42,783 bases of DNA from an uncultured Marvinbryantia sp. (lineage in GTDB: Bacteria > Bacillota > Clostridia > Lachnospirales > Lachnospiraceae). Position numbers and translations under genes: made by a program. Where the stretch lies: the NCBI GenBank assembly GCA_937915375.1, contig CALDMO010000041.1:1-42783 (forward strand), written 5' to 3'. A model generated the notes under the pieces. It saw only the letters and a list, made by a program, of their open reading frames with translations, had not been told where the DNA came from and did no database searches. Positions 1-6,066 of the stretch are shown one piece after another; within the stretch, counting starts at the first letter, position 1, and every line of letters starts with the position of its first letter.

Positions 1-32
1 AGATCGTGTGGGTTCAAGTCCCATCTCCTGCA
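1..32 (+). tRNA. tRNA, 3' end only (isotype not determinable)
   Basis: Only the T arm and the 3' acceptor strand are inside the window. The T stem is GTGGG/CCCAT around the loop TTCAAGT (13-19). The acceptor strand CTCCTGC is followed by discriminator A at 32. CCA is not encoded, and a run of T follows at once. The 5' acceptor strand would therefore read GCAGGAG. The bases before the T arm do not look like a normal five-base variable loop, so a class II tRNA such as Leu is possible, but the anticodon lies outside the window. Confidence 0.85.
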
Positions 33-62
33 TTTTTTTATGTTCAAAAACAGCAAGACCAA

Positions 63-109
63 AAGGACATCAACCATATTATGCTCACACGCAAATGATT
101 GATGTCCTT
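63..109. terminator. Bidirectional hairpin between tRNA and the YcxB-like gene
   Basis: An 11-bp perfect inverted repeat, AAGGACATCAA (63-73) and TTGATGTCCTT (99-109), encloses a 25-nt loop. A pyrimidine-rich tract follows on the + strand. It sits between the end of the tRNA and the end of the leftward gene at 120, so it could end both transcripts. Confidence 0.6.
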
Positions 110-119
110 CTTTCTTTTC

Positions 120-647
120 TCAGAAAGCAAGCGCCGGATTTTTCACACGGATTGCTGTTTTTACTTCTTCCACATTTCCCTTAACAAAACCATTTTTATC
201 CACCAGAACACATCTCTTTTCCTTACTGATAATCGCATAGAGATGCTCTGTTTCCTCTATTCTCTCGATATCCTTATAAGCAATCGTTAAACTTTTTTCC
301 GTCTGTGAGGTTACCACCATGTTGTCTTCAAAGAAAAGCACCGTGCGTAAAGGTACCTCCGAACCGGCTCTTCGGCAAATAGCGGCATACCCACTTTTTC
401 TTCTGCTTCTCGGCAGAAAATAAAACAGCCAAGCCAGCATCACACCAGCAAAAAAGAACTGACTCACCAGATAAAACGGACTCGCGCCGTTAGCCAGAAG
501 AAACACTGTAGCAGCGCCGAATAAAATCGCCAGGCCAATCATAATCTTTTTCATTGTTTTCCTGTAGCTGCGAGCGCTGATTCCATTAAAATATTCGTTA
601 AAAATTTCCTTTGTAATCTGAACGCGATTCTCCGCAAGCGGTCTCAT
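120..647 (-). CDS. YcxB-like membrane protein
   Basis: A 175-residue protein. After a charged N-terminus of about 30 residues come two closely spaced hydrophobic segments (about 35-52 and 58-78). A soluble C-terminal half follows, with the pattern VLFFEDNMVVT...IAYKDIERIEET...YAIIS. That layout is typical of the YcxB-like family (PH-like C-terminal fold), whose function is unknown. The start is the ATG at 647, with GAGGG ten bases upstream inside the tail of the serine hydrolase gene. The seven-base gap between the two genes indicates co-transcription. Family assignment is by pattern and the role is unknown. Confidence 0.7.
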   Translation of the reverse strand: MRPLAENRVQITKEIFNEYFNGISARSYRKTMKKIMIGLAILFGAATVFLLANGASPFYLVSQFFFAGVMLAWLFYFLPRSRRKSGYAAICRRAGSEVPLRTVLFFEDNMVVTSQTEKSLTIAYKDIERIEETEHLYAIISKEKRCVLVDKNGFVKGNVEEVKTAIRVKNPALAF

Positions 648-654
648 ATCATTT

Positions 655-1782
655 TTACCCTCTTTCTTCTTTACTCACAATTTCATACACAAGTTCACGC
701 AGACGCGGGTGGATTTCCGCATACACTTTTCCGAAATTAAGCACATGCTGCAGATAACCAACCGTAAGACTATTTTTCGGATCAATCAGCACGAAGCCCC
801 CTGCCGCTCCATCCCAGCCAAATTCTCCCACCGGACTGTTTCCCATATCCGCAATACGTGTGCGTACGCCCAGCGCATAACTGAATCCTTCCAGACCATG
901 ATTCTGAAAATCCGTATGAAACTCTCGAAACAATCTTTCTTCTGTCAGCTGGTCTTGCCGCAGCAGATCAACCATTTCCGGTTTCAGTATCTGCACACCG
1001 TTTTTCGTTTTCCCCATCTGCGCCAATGCATTTGGCAGCTTCATATAATCTGCCAAGTTGCCAAACAATCCCGCGCCGCCGGATGCAAAGTTCTTTTCAA
1101 TAACTAACTGATTTTCTCCAGATGCCAACTCGATTCCGGATTCCTCTTGGCGGTATTGATCTGCAATGCGTTCTTTCTGCTCTTCACCTGGATAAAATCC
1201 CATATCCACAATTCCAAGCGGGTCAAAAAGATATGTTTTTTCGTATTGATCCAGCGTAAGTCCCGTAATTTTCCAGATAATTGCCCCGACAATGTCATGA
1301 CACAGACTGTATCGGAAATGCTCTCCCGGCTCATACTCAAGTGCATCTTCATAAATTGCCTGTACAATCTGCTCAATCTCTGTTTCACCGGCAGCACGCA
1401 GTGCCGACAGATGCGGACCGTTGATTTCATAATTCAACCCACCTGTCATAGAAAGAAGATTCCGTACTGTCAGATTTTCCAGCGATATTTCTTTTCCATT
1501 TTTATCTGTTTTTTTTATCTCACGCAGCCGCGGAAAAAATTCTGTCACCTTCTGCTCCAGCGAAAGTTTCCCCTGCTCCACAAGCTGCATCGCCGCTGCC
1601 GCCGTATATACTTTCGACATAGAATACAGCCAGTACAAATTCTTTTCTGTTCCCGCGCGATCTCCGAACCTATGCGCATATATCAGTTCTCCCTCCTGAT
1701 ACACCTGCATCTCACCGCCCGGCACGCCATAACTCTCACCCAGGCTTTCTAAATACTCTGTTACTTTATTCCAATTTTTCAT
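655..1782 (-). CDS. Serine hydrolase, beta-lactamase/penicillin-binding superfamily (class C-like)
   Basis: A 375-residue protein. The nucleophile motif SxxK is visible as YSMSKVYTAAA near residue 55. The second motif is YSLCHD near residue 158, a variant of the usual YxN. FGWDGAAGG near residue 325 takes the place of the C-terminal KTG/HxG box. No signal peptide is evident, so it is probably cytoplasmic. Such proteins are usually esterases or D-aminopeptidases rather than true beta-lactamases, and the substrate cannot be read from sequence. ATG at 1782 has GAGG eight bases upstream. It is first gene of an operon with the YcxB-like gene, behind a promoter and a palindrome. Confidence 0.85.
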   Translation of the reverse strand: MKNWNKVTEYLESLGESYGVPGGEMQVYQEGELIYAHRFGDRAGTEKNLYWLYSMSKVYTAAAAMQLVEQGKLSLEQKVTEFFPRLREIKKTDKNGKEISLENLTVRNLLSMTGGLNYEINGPHLSALRAAGETEIEQIVQAIYEDALEYEPGEHFRYSLCHDIVGAIIWKITGLTLDQYEKTYLFDPLGIVDMGFYPGEEQKERIADQYRQEESGIELASGENQLVIEKNFASGGAGLFGNLADYMKLPNALAQMGKTKNGVQILKPEMVDLLRQDQLTEERLFREFHTDFQNHGLEGFSYALGVRTRIADMGNSPVGEFGWDGAAGGFVLIDPKNSLTVGYLQHVLNFGKVYAEIHPRLRELVYEIVSKEERG

Positions 1783-1818
1783 ATGCTCATCCTCGCTCCT
1801 CGTCTTTTACTTCTGAAT

Positions 1819-1867
1819 CGACCGGTCGTCCACCGACATTATATAAATCATTATACAAGTACAGCAA
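1819..1867 (-). promoter_or_regulatory. Promoter and palindromic operator candidate for the serine hydrolase operon
   Basis: On the minus strand TTGCTG (1867-1862) is followed after 18 bp by TATAAT (1843-1838). A perfect 10-bp palindrome CGACCGGTCG lies at 1819-1828, around the expected transcription start. A third half-site CGAC lies at 1834-1837. GC-rich half-sites in AT-rich DNA at this place fit a repressor site. No regulator gene is adjacent. Confidence 0.45.
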
Positions 1868-1930
1868 AATAGTTTCCAGTTTTAATTTTTCTACTTTCCC
1901 TACATTTACAAAAATTTTCCGCCAAAACAC

Positions 1931-1960
1931 TCGACAATCTAAAAACAAAAATGCTATAAT
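1931..1960 (+). promoter_or_regulatory. Promoter for the 152-residue orphan gene
   Basis: TCGACA (1931-1936) and TATAAT (1955-1960) are separated by 18 bp, with TGC just before the -10. It lies about 70 bases upstream of the start at 2029. Confidence 0.5.
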
Positions 1961-2028
1961 TATTAAAATATATCTATTTACAAATACAAAGCATTAAGGG
2001 AGAAAAGTTTTCGTGTGGAGGAGATAGT

Positions 2029-2487
2029 ATGCTTTGGAAAGATGAAATTTTCATAGAACTGCAAAAACAAAATCTATTTCAGGACAGTGCGCACAGAACC
2101 CGCTTTAAAGAACTGCTCGACTGTTACTATAATGCTTCTTTTTTCACAGTTGGTCTCTGCAAGTGCATGTACCTGTCTTGTTGGGATGACGAACATTTTA
2201 TTATTATGTTAGATATGTTGAACCAACTCAGTTTGAAAGAAAATATGAACCTTGACGATATGCATGAGACAGGTCAATTGTTGGCCGAAGCGGCCGAGGA
2301 ACATTACAGCAATTATGTCATGCAGCTCTCGTGTTCTTTTTTAATGGACCAACTTTTTGATATAAGTATCCTTCCGGCAGATCTCGACCCAGAAGGCCGC
2401 TATATTATCGAAACAGCCATAAAGGCTTCCGCCGCTATTGACAGTATCCCATTCTACGCAGGCGGTATCAAGATTCCACATTTCTAA
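2029..2487 (+). CDS. Hypothetical protein, 152 residues
   Basis: I do not recognise the family. The product is acidic and predicted mostly helical, with no signal peptide or membrane span. It has several cysteines (LCKCMYLSCW, about residues 44-53) and ends in FYAGGIKIPHF. The start is well supported: GGAGG seven bases before ATG, with a sigma-A-like promoter upstream. Its stop codon overlaps that of the convergent LacZ-like gene by 4 bp (2484-2487), with no terminator between them. A small regulatory or adaptor protein is conceivable but cannot be argued from sequence. Confidence 0.7.
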   Translation: MLWKDEIFIELQKQNLFQDSAHRTRFKELLDCYYNASFFTVGLCKCMYLSCWDDEHFIIMLDMLNQLSLKENMNLDDMHETGQLLAEAAEEHYSNYVMQLSCSFLMDQLFDISILPADLDPEGRYIIETAIKASAAIDSIPFYAGGIKIPHF

Positions 2488-3455
2488 ATTTCACAGAATA
2501 AATTTGCGATCCTGCTTTCTGAAACCGCAATTTCCGCACCCTGGTCTGCCCAGGGTGTTTTTTCCTTCAGACGCAGCGCAGCCCGATAAATATAATTTCC
2601 CGGTTCATTCGGACGGCCAAACGGCAATTCCACATAACGGCTTGCGCCCGCCGCAATATCTGCCGCTGTAATGCCCGCTGAAAAAAAATTATCTGCTCCT
2701 TCTTTTCTGAGACTGTAATACAATTCATACTGATTTACATTAATATAAGTAGATTTATTTTCAATCAGAACGCCTTGATTCACCACATTCAATTCAAAAT
2801 CAGGATTTCTTTCCGACGTATCATTTCTTTCCTTCTGTTTTTTATCCGCTTCCTCCGTCAGCAGATAAACGCCATATTCCAGACAGCCTTCCTGCGCCTG
2901 TGCCGTCCGCTTTTCGCGCGGAATATAAATTGTATTGCAAAAGCCAAGTTTACAAGCCGTCAAATTTTCCGCCGTAACCTCCGCACAAGGAAACACACGA
3001 AGCCGCGGTTCCTTCCCATTCAGTAAAAGTGCGCCGTCAGTTTCTTCCCAGCGACGAAACGCAATCTTTTTTACCGTACAGCCAAGCAAACGATTTTCTC
3101 CGTCTCTTAACTCTAACACCAGATCATAGAGATATGGACATTCCGCATTCCAAAGAACGGGCGCATCTGCCTGCATGCAAAACTGGATCTCATCTTCTGC
3201 CGGAACCGGAAAAATCCGATCCACTTCACCACCTTTGGGATCATTAAGCTGCGCCCAAAGATAAAGCGTTTCCTTCTCGCTGCGAATAAAGAAGGCTTTC
3301 TGCATCCCTTCTTTATCCACGTCGCCTTTCTCTTCCGCATATGCAGCTTTACTGTCCTGCGCGGATTCCATCCGTACCGTCACTTCCAGGCTGCCAACCC
3401 CAAAATCTTCTGTCACCGCTGTCTGTATTTCTATCTCTTTTACTGCTGCAGGCAT
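2484..3455 (-). CDS. LacZ-like (GH2) protein lacking the catalytic barrel
   Basis: A 323-residue protein that aligns by eye to E. coli LacZ in two separated parts. Residues 1-135 match the GH2 beta-sandwich that precedes the barrel (LWNAECPYLYDLVLEL against LWSAEIPNLYRAVVEL). Residues 140-203 match the entry of the TIM barrel (LLLNGK..., then EYGVYLLTEEAD against DRYGLYVVDEAN). From about residue 219 (FELNVVNQGVL..., NQYELYYSL, DIAAGASRYVELP) it matches the post-barrel domain 4. The N-terminal sugar-binding domain, both catalytic glutamates and the rest of the barrel are absent, yet the frame is open. ATG at 3455 has GGAGAG upstream. It may be a non-catalytic sugar-binding or scaffold protein, or a fresh in-frame deletion. 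It lies downstream of the rplT terminator. Confidence 0.75.
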   Translation of the reverse strand: MPAAVKEIEIQTAVTEDFGVGSLEVTVRMESAQDSKAAYAEEKGDVDKEGMQKAFFIRSEKETLYLWAQLNDPKGGEVDRIFPVPAEDEIQFCMQADAPVLWNAECPYLYDLVLELRDGENRLLGCTVKKIAFRRWEETDGALLLNGKEPRLRVFPCAEVTAENLTACKLGFCNTIYIPREKRTAQAQEGCLEYGVYLLTEEADKKQKERNDTSERNPDFELNVVNQGVLIENKSTYINVNQYELYYSLRKEGADNFFSAGITAADIAAGASRYVELPFGRPNEPGNYIYRAALRLKEKTPWADQGAEIAVSESRIANLFCEI

Positions 3456-3477
3456 GTTATCTCTCCGTTTCTAAAAC

Positions 3478-3505
3478 AAATCCCCGGAAAACTTTCCGGG
3501 GATTT
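3478..3505 (-). terminator. Terminator after rplT
   Basis: A 13-bp inverted repeat (3478-3490 and 3493-3505, core TCCCCGG/CCGGGGA) is followed on the minus strand by TTTGTTTT. It closes the infC-rpmI-rplT operon just before the start of the LacZ-like gene. Confidence 0.8.
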
Positions 3506-3520
3506 AAATACTTCTGTAAA

Positions 3521-3877
3521 TTAAGCCAGTTTGCTCTTTGCCAGCTCTGCCAGTGTTGCAAAGCCTTCTGCATCATTGATTGCCATATCAGCCAGAACTT
3601 TTCTGTTCAGTTCCACACCTGCAAGCTTCAGACCATACATAAATTTGCTGTAGGACAGTCCGTTAATTCTTGCTGCTGCGTTAATACGAGCGATCCACAG
3701 CTGTCTGAACTGACGTTTTTTCTGTTTTCTGCCTGCGTATGCGCTTGTCAATGCACGCATTACAGACTGTTTCGCGATTTTATACTGTTTGGAACGAGCG
3801 CCTCTGTAGCCCTTTGCCAGTTTCAGTACCCTATTATGTTTCTTTCTTGCGTTCATGCCGCCTTTTACTCTTGCCAT
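3521..3877 (-). CDS. rplT: Ribosomal protein L20
   Basis: A 118-residue protein of normal length, starting MARVKGGMNARKKHNRVLKLAKGYRG. This basic N-terminal extension threads into 23S rRNA during early assembly of the large subunit. The globular C-terminal half (WIARINAAARINGLSYSKFM) is the part that in Bacillus and E. coli also binds mRNA for autoregulation. ATG is preceded by AAGGAGG. It is the last gene of infC-rpmI-rplT and ends at a strong terminator. The product probably represses its own operon through the leader at 4652-4840. Confidence 0.98.
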   Translation of the reverse strand: MARVKGGMNARKKHNRVLKLAKGYRGARSKQYKIAKQSVMRALTSAYAGRKQKKRQFRQLWIARINAAARINGLSYSKFMYGLKLAGVELNRKVLADMAINDAEGFATLAELAKSKLA

Positions 3878-3902
3878 GTCTTACTTCCTCCTTCAATCCT
3901 TC

Positions 3903-4100
3903 TTATAAATACGGTAAAATCTTCTTCATGTTCTTGAAGTTTGTAGCGTCTGTCATTGCAGCCTTTCTGAGATTTCTCTTTCTCTTTGTAGACTTCTTTG
4001 TTAAGATATGGCTCTTGTAAGCTTTATTTCTTTTCAGTTTTCCTGTACCTGTCATTTTGAAACGTTTTGCAGCCGCTCTGCTTGTCTTCATTTTTGGCAT
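3903..4100 (-). CDS. rpmI: Ribosomal protein L35
   Basis: A 65-residue, very basic protein, MPKMKTSRAAAKRFKMTGTG..., the standard L35 sequence and length. It is a structural protein of the 50S subunit. The ATG is preceded by a strong AAGGAGG. It lies 44 bases downstream of infC and 25 bases upstream of rplT, the usual order in bacteria. Confidence 0.98.
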   Translation of the reverse strand: MPKMKTSRAAAKRFKMTGTGKLKRNKAYKSHILTKKSTKRKRNLRKAAMTDATNFKNMKKILPYL

Positions 4101-4144
4101 TTTAAAGTTCCTCCTTAAAATTAATCTTTATTTAACCTGATAAA

Positions 4145-4651
4145 CTAACGTTTTTCAGTTAAAAACATTGTCATACTGCGTCCTTCTACCTTCGGCGCCT
4201 TATCTATTGCTGCGATATCCTGCAGCTTTTCTGCAAAATCATCCAGAATATGTTTGCTGCTCTGCATATGTGCCATTTCACGTCCGCGGAATCGAAGCGT
4301 AACCTTTACCTTGTTTCCTTTTTCCAGAAACTTTCTCGCGGAACCAATCTTTGTATTTAAATCATTTACATCAATGTTCGGCGATAAACGAACTTCTTTT
4401 ACTTCAATTGTCTTCTGTTTCTTTTTGGCCTCTTTCTCTTTTCTCGCCATCTCATAGCGATATTTGCCATAATCAATAATCTTGCACACCGGCGGCTTTG
4501 CTCCCGGCGCAACCTTTACCAGATCCAGTTCAGCCTCTCTTGCCAGCTTCATTGCGTCCTTTGCGGACATAATCCCCAGCTGCTCACCATGTTCCCCGAT
4601 CAGACGCACCTCTCTGTCTCTGATCTGTTCGTTAATCATTAACTCGCTAAT
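4145..4651 (-). CDS. infC: Translation initiation factor IF-3, probable AUU start
   Basis: IF-3 N-domain (INEQIRDREVRLIG...), lysine-rich linker and C-domain (VTLRFRGREMAH...) are all present. IF-3 binds the 30S subunit, prevents subunit joining and rejects poor start codons. The first ATG (4639) is 21 bases from the only Shine-Dalgarno sequence, GGAGG at 4661-4665. An ATT codon at 4649-4651 is nine bases from it. I therefore start the gene at ATT, giving 168 residues (M)SELMINEQIRD. An AUU start is the known device by which E. coli IF-3 represses its own translation. The alternative is ATG at 4639, giving 164 residues. The open frame runs upstream to 4753, but that part is leader RNA. Confidence 0.93.
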   Translation of the reverse strand: MSELMINEQIRDREVRLIGEHGEQLGIMSAKDAMKLAREAELDLVKVAPGAKPPVCKIIDYGKYRYEMARKEKEAKKKQKTIEVKEVRLSPNIDVNDLNTKIGSARKFLEKGNKVKVTLRFRGREMAHMQSSKHILDDFAEKLQDIAAIDKAPKVEGRSMTMFLTEKR

Positions 4652-4840
4652 TGTCGTACACCTCCATTGACATTTTAAAAGCGTTTGCGTGCGGTCCTTC
4701 TCCAACCCCTGCGCAATAAAAAAGTGGATACAAAGTATCCACGCACAATACACCCATAGTATATCCTATGAACTATATTAACCGGAGTCACTCCATTGTG
4801 CTGCGGTGAGAGCGGACACTCTGCTTTGATTTATTCATAC
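4652..4840 (-). ncRNA. L20-type leader RNA of the infC operon
   Basis: About 190 nt of untranslated leader lie between the promoter and infC. An intrinsic terminator sits inside it at 4718-4742, followed by more leader and the infC ribosome binding site. A long-range pairing GCACAAT/ATTGTGC (about 4796-4802 with 4744-4750) precedes the terminator. Position and layout match the L20 leader of Firmicutes, in which ribosomal protein L20 promotes termination. I infer the ligand from this; I could not fold the L20-binding site. Confidence 0.7.
4718..4742 (-). terminator. Attenuator in the infC leader
   Basis: On the minus strand GTGGATAC-TTT-GTATCCAC is followed by six T, a textbook intrinsic terminator. 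It lies about 70 bases before infC and 100 bases after the promoter, so it must act as an attenuator. Confidence 0.85.
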
Positions 4841-4846
4841 TCTAAA

Positions 4847-4875
4847 AAGATACCACGGTTCTTTCCTTCTGTCAA
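4847..4875 (-). promoter_or_regulatory. Promoter of infC-rpmI-rplT
   Basis: On the minus strand a perfect -35 TTGACA (4875-4870), a 17-bp spacer and TATCTT (4852-4847). Transcription should start near 4840. I see no feature in the remaining stretch 4876-4984. Confidence 0.8.
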
Positions 4876-4984
4876 CCATTTTTTATAAATCACTTCACTT
4901 GTATAAAACGAAGTTATTTTTTCAACAAATACAGATTCTTTCAACTACTTGTTTTCTACCGCCTGCAACAAACGACATTATTTT

Positions 4985-5446
4985 CTAATACGCAAGTACT
5001 TCATAGCCATCTTCAGTCACAAGTACCATGATCTTCCATTGAGCGGATGGCAATCCATCTTCCGTATAAATCGTCCATCCATCCTCACTATCCATTACTA
5101 CGTTTGCTTTTCCCATATTAATCATAGGTTCAATCGTAAAAATCATCCCCGGAGTCATAATCATCCCCTTGCCCGGTTCCTCTACATAACTGACCCATGG
5201 TTCCTCATGAAATTCCAATCCAACTCCGTGTCCTCCGATTTCTCTGACAACAGAATATCCGTTCGCAATTACAAATTGATTGATCGCATCACCCATATCT
5301 CCCAAAGGTTTCCACGGAATAACTTTCTTCAAACCAACTTCAAGACTCTCTTTTGCAACCCGAACCAATTTCTGAACATCCGGCTTGACATCTCCTATCA
5401 TAAACATCCTTATCAGTTCAGATACTGTTCCGTGAATAATCCAGGC
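4985..5446 (-). pseudogene. map: Decayed type I methionine aminopeptidase, C-terminal half
   Basis: The open frame from ATG 5407 gives 140 residues covering only the second half of the enzyme, which is normally about 250 or more: RMFMIGDV-like start, GGHGVGLEFHEEP with the metal-binding His, and FTIEPMI with one metal-binding Glu. The last metal ligand, the Glu in SAQFEHTVLV, is replaced (SAQWKIMVLV). In-frame similarity continues upstream of the ATG (IIHGTVSELIRMF where active enzymes have ILxGYYxDxxRMF), so the first aspartates are also lost or altered. The catalytic N-terminal half is absent. It cannot be an active aminopeptidase; an intact map gene is expected elsewhere. Confidence 0.8.
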
Positions 5447-5568
5447 TAATAATAATTTTATAATACCTCTTTTTCGTCAAAACTATTTTCATCATCAATA
5501 GCTGTTCCCGATATGTATGTCCGTCTTCTGTTTTACAGATCTCACCTGTGTGTTTTCGCTGTCACGTT

Positions 5569-5599
5569 AAAACAGGCCTGCTATACGCAGACCCGTTTT
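5569..5599 (-). terminator. Terminator after the DUF1540 gene
   Basis: On the minus strand AAAACGGGTCTGC pairs, with two wobble pairs, to GCAGGCCTGTTTT around a 5-nt loop. T-rich sequence follows. Confidence 0.7.
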
Positions 5600-5608
5600 T
5601 CCAGCACT

Positions 5609-5926
5609 TTACCACGCTTTATCAAACGTACCGCATTCTGTCTGTCTACATTGACAGGCATGCGGACCGCAGATATCAATTTTCTCTGCATGACACGCTT
5701 CTTCATCATTATAGCGGCAATTGCAGGCGCTGCATCCTACAAGAACCTGCTTGCTCGGTTCGCCTACAGAATTGCTTGCACTATTCTCTCCTCTTTCACG
5801 GAAACTGGAGCAACAGGTTTCACAGGCTTTTTCTGCTTCCTCACCTGTCACCATAATGTCACCCTTGCTGCAGTAATGATCTGTATTATAGATACATTTT
5901 TCTGCGGAACATGATAATAACGGCAT
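5609..5926 (-). CDS. DUF1540 domain protein (cysteine-rich, two domains)
   Basis: A 105-residue protein with two similar cysteine-rich modules: residues about 4-40 (LSCSAEKCIYNTDHYC...C..CC) and 65-98 (GCSACNCRYNDEEAC...C..C). This is the DUF1540 pattern common in Clostridia. The cysteine spacing suggests a metal site, but the function is unknown. I start at ATG 5926, which has AAAGGAG nine bases upstream; an in-frame upstream extension to 5980 lacks a ribosome binding site. It is flanked by thrS upstream and the decayed map downstream and has its own terminator. Confidence 0.85.
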   Translation of the reverse strand: MPLLSCSAEKCIYNTDHYCSKGDIMVTGEEAEKACETCCSSFRERGENSASNSVGEPSKQVLVGCSACNCRYNDEEACHAEKIDICGPHACQCRQTECGTFDKAW

Positions 5927-6066
5927 ACTACATTCTCCTTTCTTTCTGTCCGGTTCTCCGGAACAGTCCGGGTACGGCACAGCGTCCCTTACAGAGCCAG
6001 TATCTGCGGATTACATCCAAAATATGCAAGTATCGTGAAAATCATGTTCCGCTTCTTGTAAAATAT

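Noticed and set aside
1147..1752. Rightward open frame of 201 codons
   Set aside because: It is antisense to the serine hydrolase, which has clear motifs and a good start.
3341..3937. Rightward open frame of 198 codons across rplT
   Set aside because: It is antisense to rplT and the start of the LacZ-like gene, with cysteine- and phenylalanine-rich nonsense composition.
4652..4753. Upstream extension of infC to an ATG-like start at 4753
   Set aside because: It crosses the attenuator hairpin and adds residues not found in IF-3.
5408..5608. Possible separate small gene between the DUF1540 gene and the map relic
   Set aside because: The only content seen is the DUF1540 terminator (5569-5599) and map-like remnants up to about 5446; no start signal or conserved frame.
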